Shown here one piece after another: positions 35,662-44,893 of a DNA stretch of 64,000 bases. The DNA comes from Palsa-504 sp963744005 (lineage in GTDB: Bacteria > Actinomycetota > Actinomycetes > Streptosporangiales > Streptosporangiaceae), in assembly GCA_963744005.1 (NCBI GenBank), contig CAVURU010000003.1, positions 1,302,001 to 1,366,000 on the forward strand. The letters run 5' to 3'. How positions within the stretch are numbered: position 1 is the first letter of the stretch; the number at the start of each line of letters is the position of its first letter. The notes under the pieces were generated by a model. It ran no database searches and was not told where the DNA came from. It saw only the letters and a list, made by a program, of their open reading frames with translations. The position numbers and the translations under genes were made by a program.

Positions 35662-36882
35662 TCAGGCCGCTGAGGCGCCGCGGTCTCCGGTCAGGAACAC
35701 CTTGCGGCCCGGGTAGTCCGGCCGCGGGAGCCCCAGGTCGTGCTGGGCGATGATGGTGCGGAACACTTCGGTCGTGCCGCCCGGCGTGGCCGTGTGCTGC
35801 GCCTGCCGGTGGGCGTACTCCAGCGCGCCGTCGCCGATCGCCCCGTCGGCGCCCTTGGGCAGGGTGGCCTGCGGGCCGACCACGTCGATGAGCTCCTCGC
35901 AGCACAGCCGGGCCACGTCGGAGCCCTTGACCCGCCCCATGGCGGCCGGCGTGCACGCTCCGGCCTCCATCTCGGTCAGGACATGGCCGATGGTGCGCAG
36001 GAAGGCCGGGTCGTCGATCACCGACCCGTCGCCGTCGGGGGCGTCCTGGGCCCACTGCACGAGGGCGTCCACCGACTTGCGCAGGTTGTACATGTGCGCG
36101 ATGCCGCCGCTGACGTCCTCGAGCTTGCTGGCCGGGCCGCCGAGGTGGTGCTCGGCGTCCAGCGGGCCGTGCAGCGTCGACCAGCCGTTGTTGACCTCAC
36201 CGATGCGGTTCCGGTCCGGCAGCCGGATGTCGGTGTAGTAGGTGATGTTGGTCGTCTCTTCGCCGATGGTCGGGATGGGCTGCCGCTCGAACCCGGGCGA
36301 GGCGGTCGGCACCAGGAACATGGTCATGCCCTTGTGCTTGGGCAGCGTCGGGTCGGTCCGGGTGATGAGGAAGATGTGCGTCGCGAACTGGGCGTTGGTG
36401 GTGAAGATCTTCTGCCCGTTGATGACCCACTCATCGCCGTCCCGGACCGCGCGGGTCTTGGCGTTGGCGATGTCCGACCCGCCGTCGGGCTCGGTGTAGC
36501 CCAGCGAGATGCGGACCGTGCCCTTGGCCACGCCGGGCTTGAGCTCGTCGTGCAGCCCGGGGTCGCCGGAAGCGACCACGGCCGGCCACACCAGGTTGGT
36601 GAGGCCGATCGGGCCGATCGGCGCGTCCCGGTGCCGCAGCTCGGTAGCCAGGATGCGGGCCCGGACGTCGTCCAGGCCGCCGCCGCCGTCTTCGGTCTTC
36701 CAGCGCGGCTCGAGCCAGCCCCGGGCCCCCATGGCGAGGTAGAACTCCTCGTCGTAGTTGACCTGGGCGGCGTGACGGCGCGCCTGCACGGCGTCGGTCA
36801 GGTGCTCATCCAGGAAGGCCCGGACTTCGTCCCGGAACTTCTTCTGGTCTTCGGTGAGTTCCACCGTTGAGAAGTCCACCAT
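35662..36882 (-). CDS. acyl-CoA dehydrogenase (third paralogue)
   Basis: A 406-residue member of the same set, starting VDFSTVELTEDQKKFRDEVRAFLDEHLTDAVQARRHA. The FAD segment is GYTEPDGGSDIANAKTRAVRDGDEWVINGQKIFTTNAQ, the C-terminal motif GGTTEVFRTIIAQHDLGLPRPDYPGRKVFL. The ATG at 36882 has TAGGAGTAC upstream. It follows the fourth dehydrogenase gene by 29 bases, so this pair is likely co-transcribed and could form the large/small heteromer described for some actinobacterial dehydrogenases (inference). Confidence 0.92.
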   Translation of the reverse strand: MVDFSTVELTEDQKKFRDEVRAFLDEHLTDAVQARRHAAQVNYDEEFYLAMGARGWLEPRWKTEDGGGGLDDVRARILATELRHRDAPIGPIGLTNLVWPAVVASGDPGLHDELKPGVAKGTVRISLGYTEPDGGSDIANAKTRAVRDGDEWVINGQKIFTTNAQFATHIFLITRTDPTLPKHKGMTMFLVPTASPGFERQPIPTIGEETTNITYYTDIRLPDRNRIGEVNNGWSTLHGPLDAEHHLGGPASKLEDVSGGIAHMYNLRKSVDALVQWAQDAPDGDGSVIDDPAFLRTIGHVLTEMEAGACTPAAMGRVKGSDVARLCCEELIDVVGPQATLPKGADGAIGDGALEYAHRQAQHTATPGGTTEVFRTIIAQHDLGLPRPDYPGRKVFLTGDRGASAA

Positions 36883-36911
36883 GTACTCCTAACTGCTGAT
36901 TCGTGGTGGGG

Positions 36912-37942
36912 TTAGGCGATGCGGGCGGCGTAGGCCTTGGCGATGGTGACGTAGTCATCGGTGGCCGACCCGGCCAGCGCGGCCCAGGCCTTGCCCCGCA
37001 CGAAGTACAACGTCGCGTCCGCCTCCCGGGCCACCCCCAGGCCGCCCTGCACATGCGCGGAAATCGACACCCCGCGCCCGGCCACCTCCCGCGCATACGC
37101 AAACGCGATCAACGGCAGATCCGGCCGCGCCTCCGGGTCGTTCTCCAGCATCCACGCCGCCTTCCGGATCAGGTTCCGGCCCCCCGTCACCCCGATCGCC
37201 ACATCCGCCAGCGGGAACGCCACCCCCTGCAACGCCCCGATCGGCACCCCCATCGTCCGCCGCGTCTTGGTGAACTCCACCCCGATCCACATCGACCGCT
37301 CCGTCAGCCCGATCAGCGCCGCCGCCGTCAGCAGCTTCCACTCCGCCACCGCCCGGCCATACTCCGCCGCCGCCTGATCCCCGCTGGCCAGCACCGTCCG
37401 GGACTTCCCGGCCGGCTCCCACCACCCCGCCGCCGACCCGCCCTGATTCGCCACATGCGCCGACGCGTCCCCCGAGAACAACACCAGCTCATTCCCGTCC
37501 AGCGCGATCACATCCCCCGAAATACTCGCCTCCGGGACCAGCTGACGAACCCCCTTCACCGGCGCCAGCGCCAGCGTGAAGACCCGGTCCCCGCCCAACG
37601 CAGCCGTGATCAGCTCGCCGTCCGCACCCGTCCGGGCCAGCAGCCGCGACGCCACCACATGCGCGATCAGCGGAACCGGCGCCATCACCGACCCCGCCTC
37701 CTCCGCCACCAGGGTCAGGTCCACCAGGCTCGACCCGTCCCCCCGGCCTCCGCCGGCAGGCCCATCGACACCGCGCCCATCCCCACCAGCCGCTTCCACA
37801 GACCCGGCGCATACCCCGCCGCCTCCGTCTCCCGCACCAGCGAGGACGGGCACTCCTTCTCAAAGAAATCGCGGAACGACCCCGCGATCATCTCCTGGTA
37901 ATCCTCCAGCGCAAAATCCTGCAACCGCAGCTCAGCATCCAT
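36912..37942 (-). CDS. acyl-CoA dehydrogenase, small type (one frameshift)
   Basis: About 343 residues, shorter and much diverged from the three others. The N-terminal part (MDAELRLQDFALEDYQEMIAGSFRDFFEKECPSSLVRETE, then LWKRLVGMGAVSMGLPAEAGG) is in one frame. A G7 run read as G6 near 37740 shifts the rest (SSLVDLTLVAEEAGSVMAPVPLIAHVVASRLLAR to the end IAKAYAARIA). The gene uses G-ending and T-ending codons (GCG, GTG, TTT) where neighbours use C, hinting at a different origin. Shorter dehydrogenases of this shape are often the non-catalytic partner in alpha2-beta2 complexes. The ATG at 37942 was chosen before MDAEL. Confidence 0.85.
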
Positions 37943-38056
37943 GCCCGACGACCTCCCGATCACGTATGTGTGTCCACGACCCGGCGCACCACTCCGGCTG
38001 CCGGTCACTGCACTTACCCAGTCCGGCCTCCGGTCACCGCGCCTGCGGGCGGCCGG

Positions 38057-38872
38057 TCACCGCATCTTCCAGTTGGGCGCCCGCTTCTCGGCGAAGGCCC
38101 GCGGCCCCTCCAGCGCATCCTCGGTCTGCGCCAGCTCAGCCGACAGAATGTCCCGCAGCATCTCCGCCTGCGGGATCGTCATCTCCACGCCCTCCTTGAC
38201 CAGCCGCTTGATCTCCTGCATGGCCAGCGGCGCACCCAGCAAGATCTCATCCGCGATCGACTGCGCCACCTTCATCACGTCATCACGATCGGCGGCGATC
38301 TCCTGGATGATGCCCAGCTGGTAGGCCCGCTCGGCGCTGATCGGCGAGCCGGTCAGCGCGATGCGCAAGGCCTCGGACAAGGCGATCATCCGCGGCAGCT
38401 GGGTCAGCCCGGGACCGGCCAGGATGCTGCGCCGGGCCTCGGGGAGGCCGAACACCGACTTGGCGCTGGCTACCCGGATATCGCTCTGGATGGCCAGCTC
38501 GAAGCCGCCCGCCAGACAGTACCCGTCAATGGCGGCGATGACCGGCTTGCGGCACCGCCCGACCGCGGAGAACCCGCTGGGACCGTCGCTGCCGGCGCCG
38601 ATCGCGGCTGGCGTCTCCCCCGCGGCGGCCTGCTCGGCCTGGCGGGCGGAGAACTCCTTCAGGTCCATGCCGGCCGAGAAGGCCCGGCCGCCCTCGCCGG
38701 TCATGATCACGACCAGCACGTCGTCATCCCGCGCGATCTCGCGGTACACCGTATTCAGGTCGGCGAGCAGGCCCTGGCTCAGCGCGTTCATCGCCTCGGG
38801 CCGGTTCAGCGTGACCCACGCCACCCGGTTCTTGACCTCGTACTTGACGAACTTGGTGTCAACTCCAGGCAC
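38057..38872 (-). CDS. enoyl-CoA hydratase/isomerase (crotonase family)
   Basis: A 271-residue crotonase-fold enzyme adding water to enoyl-CoA. It starts VKYEVKNRVAWVTLNRPEAMNAL. The oxyanion hole is FSAGMDLKEF and YCLAGGFELA. The two glutamates expected for hydratase activity are present (GGFELA and GLPEARRS). The insertion GETPAAIGAGSDGP at about 85-100 is slightly long. It sits upstream of the four dehydrogenases on the same strand, the next step of beta-oxidation. The GTG start has GAGGAGC upstream. Confidence 0.92.
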   Translation of the reverse strand: MPGVDTKFVKYEVKNRVAWVTLNRPEAMNALSQGLLADLNTVYREIARDDDVLVVIMTGEGGRAFSAGMDLKEFSARQAEQAAAGETPAAIGAGSDGPSGFSAVGRCRKPVIAAIDGYCLAGGFELAIQSDIRVASAKSVFGLPEARRSILAGPGLTQLPRMIALSEALRIALTGSPISAERAYQLGIIQEIAADRDDVMKVAQSIADEILLGAPLAMQEIKRLVKEGVEMTIPQAEMLRDILSAELAQTEDALEGPRAFAEKRAPNWKMR

Positions 38873-39127
38873 TCGTGCTCCTCACGGCAGTCAGTGACGG
38901 CTCGACAAGCCCAGATCACCAGGCGCCCAGCCGGCATGTCAGCCGATGCGTTCCCGGGAGCAATCCCGTCCCATCAGGCTCCATCGCCGCACTGCGCCGC
39001 ATAACGCGGCAATCCGTTCTCGCTCGTGTCGTTGTTATCGTGTGTCTCGTCACATCGTCGTGTCAAGAGGCACACCGTCCAGAGGACGGGTCGCGGACCG
39101 GGCCGGATGGCGGCCGTCAGGGGCGTG

Positions 39128-40243
39128 TCACGGCGACCAGCCGATGCTCATCAGGTACAGGCCGAACCAGGTGGACGCCGCGGCGAAGAGCAGGATCAGC
39201 GGGGCGCTGACCCAGGCCGGCCCGCGGGCCAGCAGGCGGGCCAGCGGGAGCCCCAGCAGCATGGCCGGCAGCAGGAACCGCGGCTTGGAGCCCAGGTAGT
39301 GCGGCCCGGGAGCCAGGGCCAGCAGCACCACCGACAGGGTGTAGACGTGCAGGCAGACGGGCATGCGCTCGGCCAGGCTCCAGGCGGCGAGCCCGACCCC
39401 GGCCGCGATGACCAGGAGGGTCAGCGCGTCGTAGGCGGCGGGCCCGGTGATGATGGCGTTCTTGGCCGCCATCACGATGCCCTTGCCGAAGTCGAAGCTG
39501 TTGTGCGCGTTCTTCTCGACCCAGGTGAAACCGCCGAGGTGATGGGTGGCCCAGGCCGAGTAGGCCCAGTAGCCGGCCAGGCCGAGCGGGGCAGCGAGGG
39601 TGGCCAGCGCGGGCCGCCACCATTCACCGGGGGCCTGCCGGGCCCGCACGGCCCGGACGACGGCGGGTAGCGCGGCGACGGCGATCGCCGCGACCAGGGC
39701 CAGGGCCGTGCTGCGTACCGTCCCGGCCAGCACGCACAGGGCCGCTGCGATCAGCCAGCGCCGTTCGGCCAGGGCGACCAGGCACCAGACGGCCAGGGCG
39801 CAGAACAGGGCGTCGGAGTAGAGCATGACCCAGGCCAGCGAGCCCGGCGCGACGGCCCACAGGGCGACCAGGAGCAGGCTGATCCGGCGGTCGCCAGTCA
39901 GGATCAGGCCGAGCCGGGCCAGTCCCCAGGCCGCGGCCGCCCCGGACGCGACGGTGACGGACAGCGCGGCCCGGTCGATGCCGACCCCGGGGATCCAGGC
40001 GATGGCGTCGACGGCGCCCGGGTACCCGGGGAACCAGGCGAAGATGACGTCGTGGCGCAGGTCGCCCGGCACGTAGGAATAGCCGTGCGCGGCGATGGTG
40101 AGGAAGCTGGCGCCGTCCCAGGATGAGATCAGGTGCCACAGCGAGTAGTGCAGGTGGCTGCGGAACCGGCCGCGGGGCAGCAGGAAGGCCGCGACGCCCA
40201 GGGCGAAGCTCCGGACGGCCAGGAAGATGACCAGGCTGGCCAC
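39128..40243 (-). CDS. PIG-V-type membrane mannosyltransferase
   Basis: A polytopic membrane protein of 371 residues or more with about nine hydrophobic segments, resembling the mannosyltransferase (PIG-V) family of actinobacteria, which use polyprenyl-phosphate mannose for surface glycans. The SSWDGASFLTIAAHGYSYVPGD segment is the characteristic first outside loop with the WD pair; FAWFPGYPGAVDAI and ISLLLVALWAVAPGSLAWVMLYSDALFCALAVWCLVALAERR follow. The GTG at 40243 lacks a good ribosome site, and an ATG at 40350 opens a Pro/Arg-rich N-terminus in another frame, so an indel near 40250-40290 may truncate the start. Confidence 0.82.
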   Translation of the reverse strand: MASLVIFLAVRSFALGVAAFLLPRGRFRSHLHYSLWHLISSWDGASFLTIAAHGYSYVPGDLRHDVIFAWFPGYPGAVDAIAWIPGVGIDRAALSVTVASGAAAAWGLARLGLILTGDRRISLLLVALWAVAPGSLAWVMLYSDALFCALAVWCLVALAERRWLIAAALCVLAGTVRSTALALVAAIAVAALPAVVRAVRARQAPGEWWRPALATLAAPLGLAGYWAYSAWATHHLGGFTWVEKNAHNSFDFGKGIVMAAKNAIITGPAAYDALTLLVIAAGVGLAAWSLAERMPVCLHVYTLSVVLLALAPGPHYLGSKPRFLLPAMLLGLPLARLLARGPAWVSAPLILLFAAASTWFGLYLMSIGWSP

Positions 40244-40382
40244 CTCGGTCCGCAGCCGGGAGCGGGCCGGGTCCTGGCCCGCCGGCGCGGGGCCGGCGAG
40301 GCGGGCGGCGGCCCGGGGTCGACGTCGGCAGATCCGGCCGGGCGTGACATCGGATCAGTGTCCCACCGGGCGCGGCACGAGA

Positions 40383-40931
40383 CTAGACGGTGATCAGCGA
40401 GGTGACCGGGAGGTCGGCCAGCCGGTCGCGGCCGTGCAGGAAGGACAGCTCGAGCAGGACGGTGAGGCCGACGACCTGCGCGCCGGCCCGCCGGACCAGG
40501 TCGGCCGTGGCGCGGGCGGTGCCGCCGGTGGCCAGCACGTCGTCGATGACCAGCACCCGGTCACCCGGGTCGAAGGCATCGGTGTGCACCTCGATGGTGG
40601 CCGTGCCGTATTCGAGCTGGTAGTCCTCGGCCAACGTGGCCCCGGGCAGCTTGCCCTTCTTCCTGATGGGCACGAATCCCGCGCCGAGCCTGGTCGCGAC
40701 CGGGGCGGCGAGAATGAATCCCCGGGCCTCGATGCCCGCCACCTTGTCGACCGGGCCGTAGCTGTCGGCCAGCACGTCGACGACGGCGCGGAAGGCCGGG
40801 CCGTCGGCCAGCAGCGGGGTGATGTCCTTGAACATCACGCCCGGCTGCGGGTAATCGGCCACATCGCGGATCCGGGCCGAGATGAGCTGCGCCAGCTCTG
40901 CCCCGGCCGGTGCCTGCGCCTGGTCGGCCAT
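40383..40931 (-). CDS. apt: adenine phosphoribosyltransferase
   Basis: A 182-residue purine-salvage enzyme making AMP from adenine and PRPP. The start of the active site is PGVMFKDITPLLADGPAFRAVVDVLA, the family signature VAGIEARGFILAAPVATRLGAGFVPIRKKGKLPG and the PRPP-binding loop VLVIDDVLATGGTARA. It is 2 bases after secF in yajC-secD-secF-apt, usually followed by relA. Normal length, intact. Confidence 0.96.
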   Translation of the reverse strand: MADQAQAPAGAELAQLISARIRDVADYPQPGVMFKDITPLLADGPAFRAVVDVLADSYGPVDKVAGIEARGFILAAPVATRLGAGFVPIRKKGKLPGATLAEDYQLEYGTATIEVHTDAFDPGDRVLVIDDVLATGGTARATADLVRRAGAQVVGLTVLLELSFLHGRDRLADLPVTSLITV

Positions 40932-40933
40932 GC

Positions 40934-42190
40934 TCAGCGCCGCTTCTTCTTGCCCGCCGGGCGGTGCCGGGTTGAGCCGCCGGACCGCCGCGGCTGCTGC
41001 CGCGGGCCGGGCCGGACCGTGCCGGGCGAGGTGCCGCCGGCCGGGACCCGCGACGCGGAGGCGGTCACGGCGTCCGCGTCGGCGCCATCGTCCTGATACG
41101 GGGAGCCGTCGTCGAAGTCGTCGGGCCCGGCGTCGGCTTCGTCCTCCGGCAGCGCCGCGGCCGCGCTGCCGCCGGGGGCCGCCGTCTTGGCCGCCGCGCG
41201 CCGGGCGGACCGGCCGCCGGCGGCGCGCACGCTGACCCGCTTGGCCAGCGCCTTGTACTGCGGCTCCCGCTCCTTCAGGTCGGCCAGCACCGGGGTGGCG
41301 ATGAAGATCGAGGAGTAGGTGCCGGACAGCATGCCGACGAACAGGACCAGGGCCAGGTCCTTGAGCTCGCCGACGCCGAGCAGGCCGCTGCCGACGAACA
41401 AGATGGCGGCCACCGGGAGCAGCGCGATCAGCGAGGTGTTGATCGATCTGACCAGGGTCTGGTTCAGGGCCAGGTTGGCGGCGTCGCTGTAGGTGGTCCG
41501 GGCTCCGCCCAGCAGGCCGGCGGTATTCTCCCGCACCTTGTCGAACACCACCACGGTGTCATACAGCGAGTAGCCCAGGATGGTCAGCAACCCGATGACG
41601 GTCGCGGGGCTGACCTGGAAGCCGGTCAGGGCATAGATGCCCGTGGCGATGACCAGGTCGTGCAGCAGGGCCACGAAGGCGGCCACCGCCATCTTCCACT
41701 CGAACGCGATCGTCAGGTAGAGCACGATCACGATCAGGAAGGTGATCAGGGCCTGCACGGCCTTGGTGGTGATCTGGCCGCCCCAGCTGGCCCCCACGAA
41801 CGAGGTGCTCATGTTGGTGGCGTGCAGGTCGCTGGTCAGCGCGTTTTCGACCTTGTTGGTCTCGTCGCTGGTCAGCGTGTCGGTCTGCACTTCCCAGGAC
41901 TTGTCGCCCAGCTTGCCGGTGAGCTGCTGCACGGTCGCGCCGTCGACCCCGGCCCCGGAGACCACCTCGGACACCTGGGCCTGGCTGGTGGAGGCCGGAG
42001 CGGAGAACTGGAACACCGCCCCGCCCCGGAAGTCCACGCTGAACGACAGGCCGCGGACGATCAGGGCGACGATGCTGATGAGCAGGATGGCAGCGGAGAT
42101 CGAGTACCACAGGCGCTTGCGGCCGACGAAGTCGTAGGACACCTCGCCGCGGTAGAGCCTGCCGCCCAGCTGGCCGAGCCGCGACATCAT
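40934..42190 (-). CDS. secF: protein translocase subunit SecF
   Basis: A 418-residue SecF of the SecDF complex that uses proton-motive force to pull preproteins across the membrane. The first membrane segment is SISAAILLISIVALIVRG, after which the small outer domain has GVDGATVQQLTGKLGDKSWEVQTDTLTSDETNKVENAL. Five further segments hold FEWKMAVAAFVALLHDLVIATGIYALTGFQVSPATVIGLLTILGYSLYDTVVVFDKVREN, the family signature. A charged Ala/Lys-rich tail of about 95 residues ends it. The ATGA overlap with secD was used to set the start. Confidence 0.95.
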   Translation of the reverse strand: MMSRLGQLGGRLYRGEVSYDFVGRKRLWYSISAAILLISIVALIVRGLSFSVDFRGGAVFQFSAPASTSQAQVSEVVSGAGVDGATVQQLTGKLGDKSWEVQTDTLTSDETNKVENALTSDLHATNMSTSFVGASWGGQITTKAVQALITFLIVIVLYLTIAFEWKMAVAAFVALLHDLVIATGIYALTGFQVSPATVIGLLTILGYSLYDTVVVFDKVRENTAGLLGGARTTYSDAANLALNQTLVRSINTSLIALLPVAAILFVGSGLLGVGELKDLALVLFVGMLSGTYSSIFIATPVLADLKEREPQYKALAKRVSVRAAGGRSARRAAAKTAAPGGSAAAALPEDEADAGPDDFDDGSPYQDDGADADAVTASASRVPAGGTSPGTVRPGPRQQPRRSGGSTRHRPAGKKKRR

Positions 42191-44109
42191 GCCTCCCCGG
42201 TGGTGCTGCGGGACACTGTGTTTCGGGTTCTGGCGTCCGGATCGCTGCGCCGTGTCGTGGTGCGGCGGACCGAGGACCGCCACGGGGTCCGGGCGCCGAG
42301 CCGCTTCGGGTCCAGCCCGGACATCGGGTGGCCGTCGCCGAAGAACCTGGTCCGGGCCAGGATGGTCACCATCGGCTTGGTGAACATGAACACGACCACG
42401 ATGTCGATGAGCGTGGTCAGGCCGAGGGTGTAGGCGAAGCCCTTGACCTCGCCGATGGAGAAGTAATACAGCAGCACGGCGGCGATGAACGAGACCGTGT
42501 CGGAGACCAGGATGGTGCGCCGGGCGCGCTTCCAGCCGGACTCGACGGCGGGTCTGAGCTGTTTACCGTCGCGGACCTCGTCACGCAATCGTTCGAAGAA
42601 CACGACGAAGGAGTCGGCCGTGATGCCGATGGCCACGATGAGGCCCGCGATGCCGGCCAGCTCGAGGTGGAAGTTCTGGTACTTGCTGAGCAGGATGACC
42701 GACAGCAGGACCAGCACCCCGGCGGTGACCAGGCTGAGGACCGACACGATGCCCAGGCCCCGGTAGTACAGGAAGGAGTAGATGACCACCAGGATGAGCC
42801 CGATGCCGGCCGCGATCAGGCCGCCGGTCAGCTGGGCCTTGCCCAGGGTGGGCGACACCGTGTCGGCGGTCAGGATCTTGAAGTTCAGCGGCAGTGACCC
42901 GTACTGCAGCACGTTGGCCAGCTGGGTGGCCTGGGCCTGGGTGAAGCTGCCGGTGATCTGGGCCTGGCCGCCCGGGATGGACTGGGTGATCTCCGGCGCG
43001 GTGACCACGTTGCCGTCCAGGACGACGGCCACGGTGGCCAGCCAGTAGTCGCTGCTGGCCGGGTTGCCCCCGCCCGCGGCGTAGTACTTGGTGGCCACGT
43101 CTGAGGTGAGGTTGGCGAACGCGGTGGCCCCGGCGCTCTTCAGGCCCAGCAGCACCTGCCACTGGTTGCTGTTGGTGGCCAGCGAGGCGCTGGCCGAGCT
43201 GATCTGGGTGCCCTCGACCTTGGCCACGTCGAGGAGGTACTTGTTGCCCTGGTTGTCGCAGGAGACGACCTGCGCGTTCGGGTTGTCGTAGTCCTCGGCG
43301 TTGTTGTAGCCCGCCTGCTGCTTCCACTTGGTGGTGTCGCCCGGCGTGCACGTCACCTTGTTGAACAGCGCGATGGTGGCCGGGTCCTTGACCAGGCTCG
43401 GGTCGCCGAGGGTGGTGGCGGTGGTGGCCGTCGAGCTCGGGCTCGGGGTGGCGCTCGGGTTCGCGCTGGCGGTGGAGCTGGCGCTGGGGCTGGCCGACGT
43501 CGAGGCCTGGGCCGAGGCGGACGGCGTCGGGCTGGCGGCCGGGACGATCTTGGCCGACGTGCTGGCCGTGCTGGTGGCGCTGGCCGACGGCGACGCCTTG
43601 GCCGTGGAGCTGGCACTGGCACTGGCACTGGCCGAGGGAGCCGGGGGGCTCGCGCTGCCCGAGGCGGACGCCGACGGGGTGGCGGTCGTGGTACCGGCGT
43701 ACGGCTCGTAGAGCAGGGTCTGGCGGAAGTTCAGCAGGGCGGTCTGGCTGACCAGCTGCTGGGTCTCCTGGCTGGTCTTGCCGGGCACCGACACGTTCAG
43801 GATGTCGTTGCCCTGCGTCTGCACCTGGGCGCCGGTGTTACCGCTGGCGTTGACCCGGGACAAGATGATCGATGTGGCCTCGTTCATCTCCTCGGCGGTG
43901 GGCGTGCCACCGTTCAGGGTGGTCGCCTGCATGCTCAGCTGGGTCCCGCTGGACAGATCGAGCCCGAGGCCGATCTTGAAGTTCTTGCCCCACTGGCCCG
44001 GGCTGAACAGGTCCCCGCCCAGGATGGCCAGGAGCATGATCACGATCAGCGCGATGAGCGCCGCAAGGGTCCGGCCCGGGTGCGGGCCGGTCTTCGATGG
44101 GGCTGCCAC
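42187..44109 (-). CDS. secD: protein translocase subunit SecD with a Ser/Ala-rich insertion
   Basis: A 640-residue SecD. The first membrane segment is about 11-30 (AALIALIVIMLLAILGGDL), then the P1 head domain and five more membrane segments (FEWK is not here but GIITADSFVVFFERLRDEVRDGKQLRPAVESGWKRARRTI matches the SecD loop). A low-complexity insertion of about 95 residues (residues 145-240, Ser/Ala/Thr/Pro) splits the first outer domain, and GTQISSASASLATNSNQWQVLL follows it. Such insertions are seen in streptomycete SecD but this one is long. Translated upstream of secF with an ATGA overlap. Confidence 0.94.
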   Translation of the reverse strand: MAAPSKTGPHPGRTLAALIALIVIMLLAILGGDLFSPGQWGKNFKIGLGLDLSSGTQLSMQATTLNGGTPTAEEMNEATSIILSRVNASGNTGAQVQTQGNDILNVSVPGKTSQETQQLVSQTALLNFRQTLLYEPYAGTTTATPSASASGSASPPAPSASASASASSTAKASPSASATSTASTSAKIVPAASPTPSASAQASTSASPSASSTASANPSATPSPSSTATTATTLGDPSLVKDPATIALFNKVTCTPGDTTKWKQQAGYNNAEDYDNPNAQVVSCDNQGNKYLLDVAKVEGTQISSASASLATNSNQWQVLLGLKSAGATAFANLTSDVATKYYAAGGGNPASSDYWLATVAVVLDGNVVTAPEITQSIPGGQAQITGSFTQAQATQLANVLQYGSLPLNFKILTADTVSPTLGKAQLTGGLIAAGIGLILVVIYSFLYYRGLGIVSVLSLVTAGVLVLLSVILLSKYQNFHLELAGIAGLIVAIGITADSFVVFFERLRDEVRDGKQLRPAVESGWKRARRTILVSDTVSFIAAVLLYYFSIGEVKGFAYTLGLTTLIDIVVVFMFTKPMVTILARTRFFGDGHPMSGLDPKRLGARTPWRSSVRRTTTRRSDPDARTRNTVSRSTTGEA

Positions 44110-44155
44110 TTCTCCGCCTGTCTAGGGTGCGTCGCTGCTCGCTGAGCGGGACGGG

Positions 44156-44725
44156 TCAGTTGCCGGACCGGGCGTGGTTGGCGTCGTGCGAGCCGCCCGT
44201 GTTCTCCTCGGCGGAGCCCGGCTCGGCGGTGCCGGCGTCGACGTCAGCGGGCTCGCCGTCGTGGCCGGCGCCGTCTTCGGCCTCCTGCTCCTCGTACTCG
44301 GCGTCCTCGTCGTACTCGGCGGTCTCGTCGTACTCGGCGGTCTCGTCCTCGCCGTACTCGCCGTACTCGGCGTCGTGCAGCTCAGCCTCGTCCTCGAGCT
44401 CGGTCTCCTCGGGCTCGCCCGCGGTGATGACCTCCATGACGGCGCGCCGCATGTAGCGGACGTCGATGCCCGGCGCGACCTCGAGGATCACGTCGTCGCC
44501 GTCGACCGCGGACACGGTGGCGTACATCCCGGCCGTGGTGCGGACCCGGGCCCCGGGGGAAAGCGTCTTCTGCTGCTGCTGGGCCTGCTGCTGCCGGCGG
44601 CGCTGCGGCCGGATCATCAGGAAGTAGAAGCCGACGAAGACAAGCACGATCAGCAGCAGGAACGTGTAAGAACTGCTGCCTGAGCTACCACTGGTCGCCG
44701 CGACGACCCCTGTGACACTCCCCAT
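44156..44725 (-). CDS. yajC: preprotein translocase subunit YajC with acidic tail
   Basis: A 189-residue YajC, partner of SecDF. An N-terminal membrane segment (about 18-38, SYTFLLLIVLVFVGFYFLMI) is followed by RPQRRRQQQAQQQQKTLSPGARVRTTAGMYATVSAVDGDDVILEVAPGIDVRYMRRAV, the conserved core. The last 85 residues are a Glu/Asp/Tyr-rich tail (TAEYDETAEYDEDAEYEEQEAEDG), about twice the usual length. The ATG at 44725 has GGAAGGATG upstream. 46 bases before secD. Confidence 0.93.
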   Translation of the reverse strand: MGSVTGVVAATSGSSGSSSYTFLLLIVLVFVGFYFLMIRPQRRRQQQAQQQQKTLSPGARVRTTAGMYATVSAVDGDDVILEVAPGIDVRYMRRAVMEVITAGEPEETELEDEAELHDAEYGEYGEDETAEYDETAEYDEDAEYEEQEAEDGAGHDGEPADVDAGTAEPGSAEENTGGSHDANHARSGN

Positions 44726-44893
44726 GGCGGGGCATCCTTCCGATTGATTCTGCGAGCGTGGCCGAGACCAGGCACCGGCCAACTGCCGAAGTTTAACCGC
44801 GCTTCGGCCGCGCACCAACAGGCTACGAGGTTTTGCAGACTACCGTGGCCGGGGCGCCTGCGTGGCCTCGGGAACTAACGGCGCACCCGGGGA

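Noticed and set aside
32853..36882. The three dehydrogenases as an assembly duplication
   Set aside because: The copies differ at many residues along the whole length and have different flanking hairpins, so they are genuine paralogues.
38873..39127. A gene in the gap between the enoyl-CoA hydratase and the mannosyltransferase
   Set aside because: No open frame with actinobacterial codon pattern or start with ribosome site; it is probably the hydratase promoter region.
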